A stretch of DNA of 64,000 nt from contig JANTQA010000051.1 in assembly GCA_027625915.1 (NCBI GenBank), positions 3,348,501-3,412,500 on the forward strand, read 5' to 3'. The position numbers and the translations under genes are program-made. The notes under the pieces are model-generated. The model did not search any database. It saw only the letters and a list, made by a program, of their open reading frames with translations, and was not told the DNA's origin. This DNA comes from Anaeramoeba flamelloides. Lineage: Eukaryota; Metamonada; Anaeramoebidae. Below are positions 41,201 to 53,916 of this stretch, piece by piece; position 1 is the first letter of the stretch, and every line of letters begins with the position of its first letter.

Positions 41201-43972
41201 ACCCCATTGAGAAAAACAACTATGTTCGTTTTAAACTTCTACTGGTATTTGAATAATAAATATGAAACAATTTTCACTTCGTTTTCCATACTTTTATTTT
41301 CGAAATCAAGTCCCCAAACGAATTTTGTTGGTATTTGTAGTCTCTATTTGAAAAAGGAAATGAAAATGAAGTGAAAATTTCTCACATTTATTAAACAAAT
41401 ATCAAGATCAAAGATCGAATAGAATTGCAATAGAAATCAATATGATTTCTCAACAATCATTTCCATAGTTTCAATAAAATTAGAATAACATATTTTTACC
41501 AAGTGACTATTGATCTTGCAATAAAAAAAATTTTTGCAACTGAATTTGGTTGTAAAAAAAAAAAAAAGTTAAAATGTGCAAAAATGTGAAAAAATTATTT
41601 CAATTTTTGAAAATTTCCAAAATAAAATTTTTCTTCTAATATCTCTGCAAACCCTTTAAACACATGTATTTCATCCAATAACAACTGGACCGCTTTGACT
41701 GAAAAATAGTTTATTTTGAAAACGTCTGCAAAAAAATAACATTTTATATTGTTAAAAACAGACTTTGAACTTAATACAAGAGGATCAAGAAATTTTTGTA
41801 ACAAAAATCTCACAATTTTCATTTCTTTTTGAATTCTTAGTTTACATGTTATAATTTTTTGTTAGTCATCATGAAATAGAGTATTTCAAAAAATAATATT
41901 GATATTTATTTTCAACATGGGTGTTGAGGAAAGGAGATACCAAAAAACTGTTTTTTTCATTTTCTAAAAGAAAATATCATTTTTCAAATTTTGAAACTAT
42001 TATTTAAAAAATGAAATAATAAAAAGTTTTTACTGGTTATTATTCAAAAGATGAAAATGGTTTCTTTCAAGGAGATCCTTTATCTTCTTTATTGTTTGGA
42101 TTCATTTCACATTTTCTTTCGAAAAAAATAAATGACTCGCAATACAGGTTCAAATGTTTGTAAGGTATTTCCAAAAAAAAGTGGGGCATTTTTTTTACTA
42201 TTTCATAAAAAATCATCTTTGTTAGTGGGGCTATATATTTTTAGAAATTAAACAGAAAACCAAAGAAAAATACCGTTAGGCTTTTTTTAATTCTTGAAAT
42301 GAACCGAAAATTTATTTAATTTTCGGTTATTTCCAAAAAGTAAAAAAAAACGTCATTAGATTTTCTTGAGTTTTCTGTTTATTTGAAAAACAATATCAAA
42401 TACAAATAAAACAAAAACATCAAGAAAGCCGTTGTTATATTTTCCAGAATTTAAAAGAATTGAAAAAAATCTCGATAGAAAGATTTTTCTCTATTCTTTT
42501 GAATTCTGAAAAAGAGCCATTAGGTTGTTTTTTTAATTTTTGAAATAAACCGAAAATTTCAAAGATTTTCGGTTTATTTCAAAAATTAGAAAAAACCTAG
42601 GCAATTGACAACACTCTACGACACTAGCTTTTAGGTTTTCCAGAATTCAAAACAATTGAGCAAAATCTTAGATTTTACTCTATTATTTTATATTAAAAAA
42701 ACCTAGGCTTTCTACGGCGCTTGAATGCACTCCCCAACCCCCTAATTTAAAATAGAGATATTGTTTAACCAAATGTGAGCTGGAATCTGGTCAATCCTCT
42801 CAAGGATCGGATAAGTTCCATAAATTCCGAGGTATTTTCTTCCAATCCCAATTCCTATTCATTTTTATAAGAGTTAAAAAGATTCGAATCAGTCTAACAA
42901 TTTCTTCAAAGAATTAGCGTTTCTATGAAGAATAAGTCCGATTTTTAATTAAAATTACATCCAGCTGATTTTTGTAACTGTTTTAGAAAATGATAAACAA
43001 TCAAAAATGATGAATGTGGCTCAGAGGGAACGAAAATCGGGGCTTTGGATTGTAAGTTGGACAATTTGCAACTGCTGTGTTATTGGTTGTCAAAACAGTT
43101 GTTTTATCTAATTTGAAAAAAAAAATTTTTTGTTTCACAGATATTTGTTAAAATTATATTGTTTTCCAAATTAAATCATTTTCAACAAATATTATTTTTT
43201 TTCCATTTTTGTTTTTTATTTTTTAATTTTTTATTATTAATTATTAATTCAATCCTGTTTCGATGTAAAAAAATTATTTAATACTAATATCCATTCAAAA
43301 TCAATAGCATCTGGTATTATCTTAGCAGACCAAATCCAAGGATCGGAAATTTTTTCAAGTTCGTCGGGTGGAATGGGAGGAGATTTTGGTAGTTTTGGTG
43401 GTGGAGGATATGGTGGTGGTATGGTAGATCCAAATGTTGATCCTGAACTTGCAATGGTTCTTCAAATGTCTTTAGAAGAAGAAAGGCAGCGACAAAGCAG
43501 ATTGGGTAAAGAAAATAGTGGCGAAAGCAAAAATAAAAACAATGAAACAGAAATAAATCAACAAAAAAGGGAAGAAGAGGGGAAAAAGGCTATGGAACTT
43601 GATGAAACTGAAAAGGGTATTCAAAATATTAATAAAAACGAAAACAATGAACAGGGAGAAGAAACAGACATGTTTTCGCAATTGGAAGGTTTAACCGAAG
43701 AAGAACAAATGGAATATATCATGAAAATGTCATTACAAGAAATGGATTCAAAAGAATTAGAACAATTGGGAATAGAAAATGAAGAAGAAGATGATGAAAA
43801 AGAAAAAAATCATGAAGTGCAAAATGCCCTTCAAGATGAAGACTTGGTAGATTCAATTTTACTTTCCTTACCTGGTGTCGACCCTGAGAATGAACAAATT
43901 ACAGAAACAATAAAAAATATTAAAGAAGAAAATAACGAAGAAAAAGAAAATGATGAAAAAAAAGAGAAATAA
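38267..43972 (+). CDS. RPN10: 26S proteasome ubiquitin receptor RPN10/PSMD4, two exons
   Basis: Exon 1 38267-38789, exon 2 43308-43972 (TAA), phase 1 junction giving SVPTSSGIILADQI; product 395 aa. RPN10 sits between lid and base of the 19S particle and binds ubiquitin chains. The von Willebrand A domain (about 1-190) begins MVLEACVILIDNSSHSRNGD and has QIDSINFIAGTK, TVGILSMSG, QIEGKMDLISSIEIAQLSLK and ISLDIVSFGE, all family hallmarks. A Gly-rich linker follows, then a classic UIM, DPELAMVLQMSLEEERQRQ (about 214-235), a second UIM-like segment EEEQMEYIMKMSLQEMD (about 300-320) and a third LVDSILLSLPG (about 350). Glu/Lys-rich sequence separates them. The start at 38267 is exactly the family start; the TTG seven codons upstream is not needed. 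No in-frame stop occurs. Confidence 0.95.
39222..39642. mobile_element. Foldback element with arms of at least 100 bp
   Basis: The left arm starts CTATCTAAAATAAATCTACT and includes TTGTTAAATTATGATCTTTA and TTTCTTGAGATCCAG; the right arm ends with the complement AGTAGATTTATTTTAGATAG. The arms differ at only a few positions. The middle also pairs (AGTAAGTTGGTA with TACCAACTTAC), so almost all 421 bp can fold into one hairpin. No frame. Confidence 0.85.
39729..39928. mobile_element. Palindromic MITE, copy B
   Basis: Starts TACAGTCAGTTCCACTTTTA and ends AAAAGTGAAACTGACTGTA. Same family and length as 13791-13991. TA borders. It sits only 86 bp from the foldback element in the RPN10 intron. Confidence 0.85.
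40140..40430 (+). repeat. Tandem duplication of a unit of about 170 bp
   Basis: AACCTCTATTCCACATTCAA, then AAGTTTATTTATTCCCTTTT and GAAGAGGACTTTTAAAAAAA occur in both units (about 40167 and 40329) with very few differences. Each unit also contains AATAAAAGGGAATAAA in inverted form near the first copy (40110-40127), so part can form a hairpin. Confidence 0.8.
42030..42165 (+). mobile_element. Scrap of a non-LTR (LINE) reverse transcriptase
   Basis: One frame reads GYYSKDENGFFQGDPLSSLL, then FGFISHFLSKKINDSQYRFK and stops at TAA. QGDPLSSLLF is reverse transcriptase motif 4 (QG.PLSPLLF), in the QGD form found in LINE-type elements. Only about 40 codons survive; the catalytic YADD box is not seen. 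It lies in the RPN10 intron beside the repeat family shared with 22.1 and 32.2 kb. A minus-strand frame at 41595-41822 is not convincing. Confidence 0.6.
42265..42720. repeat. Cluster of short hairpin repeats, related clusters at 51.7 and 59.8-60.3 kb
   Basis: Alternating palindromes: AAACCGAAAATT paired with AATTTTCGGTTT around a T/A loop, and CCAGAATTTAAAAGAATTGA paired with TCTTTTGAATTCTG. GTTAGGTTTTCTTGAGTTTT spacers stand between. The same words occur at 51700-51880 and 59830-60290. Each cluster ends with GGC-rich words such as CTTTCTACGGCGCT or CTCTACGGCAG. Family unknown. Confidence 0.6.
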
Positions 43973-43979
43973 AATTTAT

Positions 43980-46914
43980 TTGTATTTATTTATTTTTTTT
44001 TTAACGAGAAATATTGAGATATTTATATTCAACTTTTTTTTTAAAGATTAGAATTAATGATTACTTTCAATATTTAATTTCATTTTTTTTTCAAAACAAA
44101 AAACGATTTATATTTCAAATAAAAAGTGAATGGTGATCAACTCAAACTATAATATTTATTTATTTTAAGCACTTTTATTTTTTTTTTGTTTTTTATTCTG
44201 GAATATTGAATTTTTTTGATCATATTTTAAGACAAAATTGTATTTAAATTTATTAAATATATGACAATTTATAAGATCTAATCTTCTGTTGGAGATAAAT
44301 AGTAGACGATTACTTCCTAATTAGTTGACAAAATATTTATTTTGCATTTTTTGTAAATTTTTTTTTTTTTAATTTTCACAATTTTTTCTCTTGAAGCTGT
44401 ATTCACTCATTACCAGATTTAATTTATATCAAAGTGGTGGATAACTCGCTAAAATTGGTATCATGAAAAGGAAAACTTCTTGTAGTTGAAAAAATTACAA
44501 GAAAGAAAAGTAAAAAATTCATCAAATTTCTTGACTAAAATTGAAATATCAAAAAAAAAAATAGATCTAATAACAAAAAATAAAATAATAAAACTATTCA
44601 CAAATATAAGTTCAAAGAACAAGAAAACGGTGGGGATTTTAATAAAAAAATATCTAAATATGAAAAAAAAAATCTTTCGATCTTAATTACATAAATTTCA
44701 TTATAAAAAAAAACAATTTACAAACAAAACATTTAAATAACAAGAAAAAAAAAAAAAAAATAAGATTTTAATTTCAAAAAATCCAGATTTTTTTAAAAGA
44801 GGTTTTGAAGGTTTTTTATTTTTTAAAATTCAAATTGTGGAAATAAATAATATTATTCTTTTTATGTGTTTTATATTTTAGAATGTTTAAATTACTTCAA
44901 TTTGGATTAAAGTGTTTTCTTTTTGTGTAATAGTAATTTAATGTGGTTTAATCGTATTTAAATGAATTTGGGATAGTTTTATAAATCTCAATATTTAACA
45001 AATTAAAGATTTTATTAGATTCTTGACTAAAAATTATTCATTTCAAAATTAAAAAAATAAAAAAAAAATAAAAGATTTTTCTAAAAGTCCAAAAAAAAAA
45101 AAAAAAAACTGAAACTCCAGAAGTTATATTATTGGACTTAAAATATCTACTAGACATTAATACCACCTTGATATTTTGAAAAGAAACTCTTAATTATTTT
45201 TTTTTTTAATTTTTTTACATTTTTTCCTTTAATGAGTCTTCTTTATATTGGGAAAAAGAGTTATAAAGAAAATGCTTCAGATATTCTTTGATAATATTAG
45301 GAACACTGAAAGGGGGTTATACATGTTACTTGAAAATAAAAAGATTGTTATAATGCAAAAAAATGAAGAGTTAAAGTACACTGGTCAAAAAGAAAAAGAA
45401 AGGGAAATAAAAAAAGGTAAACAACTACCTATTATTAAAACTGTATAATCAATTTTCAACTAAATTTAATTAACCAAAGGTTGTGATTTCGAATATTATT
45501 AATTAAAGAGTAAAATAATTTATTTTTTATTAATTTTTATCTATTACTTCTTTCAACCCTTCTAAGCCTAGATTTTTGTACATTGTTTTTTTTTTTTTTT
45601 TAAATATTTTGTTTTTCTTTTAATTAAAAATAATATTCCAGGTATACTCTTCTCATCAATTACTTTTAAAAATATAATTTTGCTCTAAAAATTTTATATG
45701 GGGTTTGAGTCAATTTGTATGTATATTACAATTTACACTTTGTTAATAAGATTAATAATTCTTTATATGACTTTTCAATTTTTAAAAACCGAGAATTAAA
45801 TATTTTAAAAGTGTTTTTTTTTCACCAAAAAAGCCACTGAAACAACTTAAAAGGATTATTTAATGTATATTATTTAAAATTGAAATATCAGAAAAAAAAG
45901 TTGTTTATGAACATTTTTGAGTACTCATTTTTTACAAACTTTATTTTTTTGAAAAAATTTAATGATAACAAGCTATTCCTTTCTTCTAATAAAAAACATA
46001 AAAAACGGTTTAAAAACACTTTTATTTTTTAAAATTTTAACATTTTGAGAAATATTTTTAATTATTTTATAGAATTTTTATATTATTTTTTTGAAAAATT
46101 AAATTAGAAAATGGAAAGAATAATGCTTTAGATTTAATTATTTATAAAAATTTTCAAGTTTTAATTGATTATTGAAAATATGTTAGAATTAAGATTTTTT
46201 TTTGATAATGCTAATTCAAAATTACCTTTCATTCTATTCCAATTCATTTTTTATACTCCATTTACCTGGGAAATATTAATTATTTTTTTTTATATAAAAT
46301 AAGGTGAGTATTTTATCATTTGTAAAAATTAAAACGATAAAAGTAAAAATTGTTAAAAATATCATATTAAAAACTTAAATTTGATAATTCTAATTGGTAT
46401 ATTGTATAATTTTATTTATTGTTTCAATAATAGTAAACCACATTTATAAAAAGGAATTTTTTTAAGCGGGAAGGTGTAAAATGGTGTGATAATTTTTTTG
46501 ATCAATTTATATAATATTATTTTTTTTTAGATTATTACTTGAGTTGAAAAATAAAAAATGACAAGTTATTATAGGTAATTGTTTTTGTGTCTGTTTAATT
46601 TGTTTTTTTTTTTTTAGTAATTATTTTGATTACAGATAAAATCCAAAAAAAATTGTTCCAATTTAGATTTTTTACAACTTAGCACTCTACTTGTAAAACA
46701 CTTCTTGGTAAAGAATAAGTTAAATTGTTAACTCATTTTTGAAAGTTTATTAACTTTTACACCAATAAAATGCTTCAATCAAATCTAACTTTAAAAAAAA
46801 AACCAATTCGAAAAAGAACTATCAATTTTCAAAAATTTATTGAATAAATATATATTTTGTTCCTAATATATTAACTTATCGTATGTGCCAAAAAGTAATC
46901 CTGAAATACCTATC
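43980..46914. other. AT-rich intergenic DNA, no gene seen
   Basis: The 66-codon frames at 44486 and 45248 are Lys/Ile-rich, lack motifs and are not called. A long T tract near 45585 and A tracts near 44740 and 45090 are present. Confidence 0.5.
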
Positions 46915-47432
46915 GTCTTGAAAAAAACTACCTTACCTGACATGAAAATAATCCCTGACACAATTTTTAATTGTTAAAATTATTAAAATAATTTTATTAT
47001 TGAAACAGGATTTTTTTTATTAGAAGAACCAAAGTCTGAAAATAATAACTTAAACGACTTTGAATGATGATTACTTATTTTACATTGTTTCAAAATAATA
47101 TCAACAAATCAATTAAAAAACAAGTAAGAAAAATATCATTTTCAAAATTTATAGCAAACCCTTATAAAACCCTAATTTTTTTAAAAAATTGGTAGATTGA
47201 CTATTCATCAAAAAATTACTTGAATCTTAAGAGCCCCCACCCACTTTAATGAACAATAAGTAGGTGTCTTGTCAATTTCATACAAACTTTGAAACAGTAT
47301 TTAAAAAAGAAGGAAAACAAAAATATATACCAAAAAAAAGACTATTCAAGCATGATAGAAAATACAGGGTCTTTAATATTTACTATTAAAAATCTTGTCA
47401 GGGATTATTTTCATGTCAGGTATTTTTTTCAA
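46915..47432. mobile_element. MITE with CCTGACATGAAAATAATCCC terminal inverted repeats
   Basis: The left end has CTTGAAAAAAACTACCTTAC followed by CTGACATGAAAATAATCCCT; the right end mirrors it with AGGGATTATTTTCATGTCAG then GTATTTTTTTCAAA. The outer 40 bp match in inverted orientation. The 440-bp core has no frame. A worn terminus of the same family may lie at 13388-13425. Confidence 0.7.
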
Positions 47433-48376
47433 ATCAATTATATGTTTTTTACTGTTGCCAAATAATCCCTATAACTGAGTCAAAAGCGTATTTAAAAAGA
47501 TACTCCGTGCTTCTTTTTTCTCAAAAGATTACCGACACATTAAATGATCAACAAAAATTGACAATTAGTAAACACCATATTGGTTTATTAAAGTTCTACG
47601 AGTAAAAAAGAAATTCTCAAAATGAAGGATCAAATTAGAAAAATCTTAATCCAAAATATTTAGCTAATTTTAGAAAATAAGTCTTAAAAAAACAAAGACA
47701 AAGAAAACATTTTTTTGAAAATTACGAAAAAACTTTAAAACAAATTACATTAATAATTTAAATTTTTCTCCAAATATCAAAGAAGTAACATTCATAGTAT
47801 ATTTTAATATTATATACAATTGGCAAAGTTTACTCGATTTTGTCTCAGAAAAAGAAGAAGAAAAAGAACTATTTTTATTTTCAGACACAGGTTTTAGTCT
47901 TTGAAAGCAGGCAGTTTGGTCAGTGTAAAGTAAAAAATGGATTTGATTTTAAATTTTCCGTGATTTATAATTCATAATGATTTACGGACTTATTGTCATA
48001 TCCAGTATTTTTTTAAGACTATTCGTATTAAATTTGAATAATATTTCATTAATAAATAAGATGAAATTATTCTTTTACACGATAATCATTAGAAAAGAAA
48101 ATAAGAATAAAAAAAACGGAAAAAATGAAAACATTCAACCTTCGATCTTTTTTAAGGATATGGCTTGATGGTTGAAATTTATTTTGCTTGAGTAACTTTG
48201 TCCTCTACATTTTTCTTGCAAATTCTTCCGAATCGAAATCACTGTATTCATTTACAAACCAACAAAACTAAAAGCTTTTCCTTTTTTAAAGCCCACTCTT
48301 CTCTTATCGATTTTTAAGAAATAATATTATTTGATTTAAAAGACAATTAAAAGACATATTTTGAGTAAAAAAATTC
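47433..48376. other. Intergenic DNA, no gene seen
   Basis: A 63-codon frame at 47977-48168 has a hydrophobic start and a Lys/Asn-rich end, but no motif. Not called. Confidence 0.45.
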
Positions 48377-49085
48377 AAACTTTTGCTGGGTAACTTAAAA
48401 GACATTATTCAAGAATTTTTTTTCATCAAAAGGAACGAAAAAACTTACTGTGACAATCTGAGAAATTACATCGAACTATTTTGTCTCCAATACATTCCTC
48501 TTAAGGAAGAGTTACTCAGAAGAAGACAGTGTCTTTATCAACAAAAACTGTGTTTTTCTTCAAAAAAATACGAACCCTTTGTCAAGAATCTGATAAATAA
48601 ATCAAAAATACACAAAAATCCGAAAAAAAACTTTCCATCCTTTTTTTTTTTTTTTTAATTATAGAAAAAAACAAAAGATCTCTAAAATTATTTGTTTGCA
48701 ACAACGGCGGAAATAATTTTTGTTGAATCTAAAAAAAAAAAGAACTTTTTACACAAAATATTGTTAATTTTTCTAAAAAGGACAAAACAATATGCTAACA
48801 GAATCCGTTGTTTCACTTTTGTTGAAGGTTATTCAAATACTTTTGACCTGGAAATATTTTTACAAAATAATTGTTGTTAAATTGGAAAAACAAAAACATA
48901 ACAATAAAAAGATCTGTTTGGAAGTATCACAAAATTCTAGAATCAAATTTTTCTTCTTTCTCTCTGGAAAGGGGTGCCCCTTATCCCTCACAAATACCAA
49001 ACACCCAAAAATTCACAAAATTAAGTTTCCAACAAACCCCCATTTTTATCACCAATTATTTTGTGTTATAAAGATTTCAAAAACT
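48377..49085 (+). pseudogene. Possible RhoGEF (DH domain) relic
   Basis: Composition is less AT-rich than the flanks. At 48383-48590 a frame reads LKDIIQEFFFIKRNEKTYCD, then NLRNYIELFCLQYIPLKEEL; the pattern (E..Y...L......F..PL..E) resembles the first DH helix (EI..TE..Y...L......F..PL). Further on, LLIFLKRTKQYANRIRCFTF (about 48770) could be a later DH helix, but frames change and no QRI motif is visible. If real, it is a decayed or multi-exon relative of the RhoGEF at 57441. Weak call. Confidence 0.25.
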
Positions 49086-49753
49086 CAGTAAAAAACAAAT
49101 TGCAATTTGGTAAACGAATCTTGACGAACTTTCGTCAAGAGGCTGTTTAAAACAAGAGTGATTTTAGTCTCCTTTTTGCAATTTTCTGTTTCTTCAAAAA
49201 TCCATAGCTCTTTATTCTCATGCAAGTAACCCAAAAAAAAAAAGTAAAGTCAATGAACAATAAACTTCAGCAAGGTCCCTCAAAGACGATTTGGTTAATT
49301 ATTACAGAAAATCATTTGTGAAAAAATATAAAGATTAAAATTGAGAAATTTTTATGAAAAGCGAATTTCAGTTTTAAGACGGGCAAATAAATTCTAAATC
49401 AAGTGGAATTTGTATTTGTTTAATTCCCTTTAAAAAGAAAATATTTTCTAAATTTTGAAAAAATAAAAATAAAAAATCAAGCTATTTCTTAACAATAATA
49501 ATTTCAAAGAACAGGTTTTAAACAAACTAACAAAAATATTTGGACAGGGCTACATTTATAAGTGAAAAATTTAACAAAAAAAAGCGAATAGAAATAAAAT
49601 TATTTTTTTTAATTCATAAACTATTGATTCTTTTTTATTTTAAAAAAAAATATCAACAGAATTTCAATTCATACAACAACTTTTCCCCACCAAAAAAGTC
49701 TTGTTGAAAAAAAATCGAAGATTTTTATTTTTGTTACTTTTCTACAATTAATA
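49086..49753. other. Upstream flank of the winged-helix gene
   Basis: No gene seen. It holds a short hairpin TCTTGACGAACTTTCGTCAAGA at about 49121-49142 (TCTTGACGAA pairs with TTCGTCAAGA). No recognisable TATA context among so many A/T runs. Confidence 0.5.
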
Positions 49754-52700
49754 ATGCAGAAAAAACAAAAACAAAAACAAAAACAAAACCACACCCACAG
49801 CTCAGACGACCAACAGTCTATTGACTACTTCAAATTAGTCTACTATTTTGGAATCGAACTTTATTTCAAGTATCCAAAACCAAACATATTTAATCTAAAG
49901 CAAGCAATAAATGGGTTCTTGGAGAATTACTCAACAGAACAACAAAAAAATCTCAAAAAACAATTGTTATTGGTCTGTAAAATGTTTGTTCAAAACGAAA
50001 TCCTATTTCCAAACGATTATACGCTGATCGAAAATTCATCATGTAGTTTAAATCCCAAGTGGAAGAATGTTTTTGTTAACATTAATAATAATCTAAACAA
50101 ATATCATAGAAAGAATCTATCTTATGAGGAAGGAAAGAAGAATTCGCTGACCAACAATTTACGGACAAACTCAATTTCAATGATTTCTGTTTATGCTTTA
50201 TTCCAGCTCAGAAAGGGTAAGTCTTTTTTTTCTTCCATTTTCTTGACGGCAGTTAAGCAAACCACAAGAATTGTTCTAATGTTTTTTACTTGTGTTTACA
50301 TTTCTTGGATTTTTTTATCTTGCTTCTAATAACGAATTTTAATTACCAAACGACTAAACGAATTGTATATAATATGATAGTTGACTACAATTTGTTAGTC
50401 CAATAAAAATGATCGAAAAATAAGTGAATTAAGAACGAAGTTTTCAGGTGAAAACTGGAAAATCGTTTGATAAAAACACTCTTGAAAGACTTTTATAATC
50501 TCAATTAAATTTACCCATTGAGAATTTCTTTTCCAAAAAATGCAAAATTTTAAGAATTCCAACAATTTTTACAATTTTACCCTTCTTAGATCCTATCAAA
50601 ATTTTATTTTAATATTTCCGATTTCCATTTTAAATATGAAAAAAAAAACGCAAAACAATTCTTTTCATGCTGTTCTTAATATTTTTTTAGTTACTTTTAC
50701 AATTTTGAAGTGTTTTCAAATTTCATCTTGTGATTGGAAATCCCTCAAAGTTATTTTTTTTTTTAAAATTTTTCTTTAAAAATCTTTTTGAATAATTTTT
50801 TTTTTTAACTTTGATTTTAACTTTGAAAACAAATATTTTTTTTATCCTATTTTTTAAGAATGAAAATTCTTTTTGAGAAGTGAGTGTAAAAAAAACACAC
50901 AAATTAAACATCTCTCCGGGGTGGGGACGTTGTCCTTCACGGAAAGTGAAAATATTACAAATTTTAGTTTTTTTTCGATTCCTAAATTTAAAAAAATTTT
51001 GATCCAAAAAATTATCTCAATTTTGAACAAAACAACAGAAATTTCAAGCAATTTTCTATTACTCGAATTTCACTTACTTTTCGCTTTATCTCAAAAAATA
51101 TTAAAACCCATTTCACAAAATTCTGTCCTATTGTAAAATGAAGCGAAAAGTAAGGTGAAAAAAGTTTTTTTGACTTTTCAATCATTACAAAGTAACTTTG
51201 GAATACTGATTGTGGAAAATGTTTTTCTAATTGACAAATTTAAGAAAAGCAACCGAAACTCAAAAAAATCCTTCAATTTTAAACAAGGTACCTTAACCCA
51301 ACACTCTTTGAAGACAAGAAACGGATTTTTTCGAAACAATAGTAATATTTAATGGAACTCGCAACATTTTTTTTTTTTTTAGGGATTAGAGTCACCAAAG
51401 ATTTGTCTATAATGAAAGTGTGTTGTAATTTAGGGGCAATAAAATTGGTACTCACTTAATTTTCATATTGATATAAAAAATCTATTGCCCATTTTCGTGA
51501 AAAGATGGCAGATTTTCTTTAGTAATATTCTGGTAAAAAGTGGTCAATTGATCCTCATTTTAACTTGAATTGTTGTATTTGAAAGCAAAAAAAAAAAATT
51601 TTGAAAAAAATAAAAAATAAATTTAGCGAAAAAAGTATAATTTTTTTTTTTTTTTTATTATTTAATGGAGGATCTGATCACTCCTCTTATTTTCTGTTCG
51701 GTTTTTTTTTTACTTTCTGAAATAAAAAGAAAATCAATTAGATTTTCAGTTTATTCTTAAAATTTAAAAAAAAAAATAATAACTCTACCGAACTTGATAG
51801 CACTTCTGTTAGGTTTTCCAGAATTTAAATAAATTGAGTAAAGTCGATAATTTTTCTCTATTCGTTTGAGTCGTGGAAAAGCTATGCACTTCCCTGATTC
51901 CTAAAATTTTATTTAGAAATAAAAAATAACAATTCGTTCATATTAAAAATTGCAATAATACTACTAAAATATGAATTCTAGAAAAAAAATAAAAAATTTA
52001 GATTTTTTTTTCTTTGAAAAGTTAAAATAAGATTTCAGATAAATTTAAAAAAAAAAAAATTATATGAGATCAGGAATACAAAATTATCACAAAAAATAGG
52101 TTTAAATATATTGTTAATTACAAAATCAAAAGATCAAAATTTTCATTCAGCTTTCTTGAAAAAAAAAAATTCCTAGAATTAGAATACTTTTAATTGTAAA
52201 ATAAAAGGATCAAAAATTTCAGTCAACATTCCAAAAAAAGGCAAATCTCTCAAGAAAGAAAAAAAAAGCCATCAATTTACCCAATAAAAAAAGGGAAATG
52301 TATAATTAAAGGTTCTTTTCAGAATTAAAAATTTGAAAAGTTGAAGGATTTATTAAAATCTTTTATTGGAAAGATGAATGAAAATTTTGTTCACTTTATA
52401 TTTCAACAAATAGTATTAAAAAAATTATTAACTATCAAAACAAAAAATTTGCTATTTTTTATATATACCTTTTGGCGAATGAAGTTAATTGTGTTTGTTC
52501 CATATTTATTTTGAATTGAAAAAGTCTTCAATTTCATGAAGACTTCTCTTATAAGTTGGTTAGTTTTCATAAACTCCTTTTATTGGAATTTTCAACAACA
52601 AAAACAACAATCTAAATTGAGATCTTTTATTTATTTTTTCAAATTGTTCATATTTAAATTCAAAAAAAATTTACATTTAAAAAAAAAAACTTTCAAAAGA

Positions 52701-53872
52701 GATAATTTTTTCCTTATGGGAAATTATGGGATTAAATTATGTAATGTATTTGCGGATGAACATTTTTGCAAGTATATGCCCTATTTCCAATTGACCACCC
52801 TCACATAAAAATGACATTATAAAAATTATTGAACAATAAATAATTAAAATTTTTATTAAGGATCCCAATTAAAAATTTTCATTTTGTAAATTTTTATAAA
52901 ATTAATTTTCCAAATCTGAAAATTAAATCCCAAAATAATAGTAGTCAAGTATTTAATAATTCATATTTAGAACTTCCAAAAGTAACTATTTTTACCAATT
53001 TTTTAATTTCAAGATTAACTCAATTATTCGAAACATAAGCTAAATTTAAAAATTATGGGCAAACTTTATTATTATTATTATTTTCTTTTTTCATTTGTCT
53101 TATAAAAAATACAATGATTACACTATATTTTTATTTATTAATCTATATTGACTATTTTCTAAAAAAAATGTAGTAAAATATATTATAATTCAAAAAATAA
53201 TAACAATTAAACAAATTTTTTTCTGATGAAAAATCTGCCCCTATTTTTGAAATTAAGCTTAGAATACCAAAAGACTGATTAATTTGGTTTCATTTTTATG
53301 AATTTTATTGTAATACCAATATATTTCCAAGATTTCAGAAATAATTTGCCAAAAGAATCTATTGGATTATTATATAATTCAAAATTTTTAAGAAACTAAT
53401 CTACCTTTTCGAAAAAATAAAGAAAGATATTTTATATTTTGAAATCTTTAAATATTGATGAATTAACCTTTAAATTTGTCTCAGAATACAAATTTTTTTC
53501 TAAAATTCTTGGTTTTTTACTAATAAAAAGAATGTTTTACATTGACGATATCAACTTTTGTTACTATTTGAAGGAATCAATTTTTTAGAGAAATTGGAAA
53601 CATGAGGCACATATGTGATTTATTTTTAATAACAACTAAATTTATTATAGATCTCTTTGTGACAGAGTAAAACCCCTAAAAATATTTTTTTTTTATACAC
53701 ATTTTTTGGAATTATTCTAATAATGGACAAGACAATTTTATAAAACTTTTTTCTCATAACAATTTGTATTCAAGTGAATATTTAAGATTTTGAATTTCAA
53801 GAAATAATAATAATAATAAAGAAACAGATTATTAAATGTATTTAATATATATTTTGTCATAAAATAATATAT

Positions 53873-53916
<44 letters not shown>

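Larger units (their letters stand above)
38790..43307 (+). other. RPN10 intron, about 4.5 kb
   Basis: Donor GTAATT follows CCAACAT and the acceptor is TCAATAG. It carries a foldback element (39222-39642), a MITE (39729-39928), a tandem duplication (about 40140-40425), a LINE reverse transcriptase scrap (42030-42165) and a cluster of hairpin repeats (42265-42720). No host exon seen. Confidence 0.88.

Noticed and set aside
41595-41822. Minus-strand frame as a second reverse transcriptase piece
   Set aside because: A loose resemblance to the motif A region only, on the strand opposite to the clear QGDPLSSLLF scrap.
44486-45448. Two Lys/Ile-rich plus-strand frames as small genes
   Set aside because: Composition equals translated AT-rich background and no motif or start context supports them.
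50540-51352. Several overlapping frames of 65-94 codons in the winged-helix intron
   Set aside because: They occur on both strands in the same DNA, match a dispersed repeat in part, and lack motifs.
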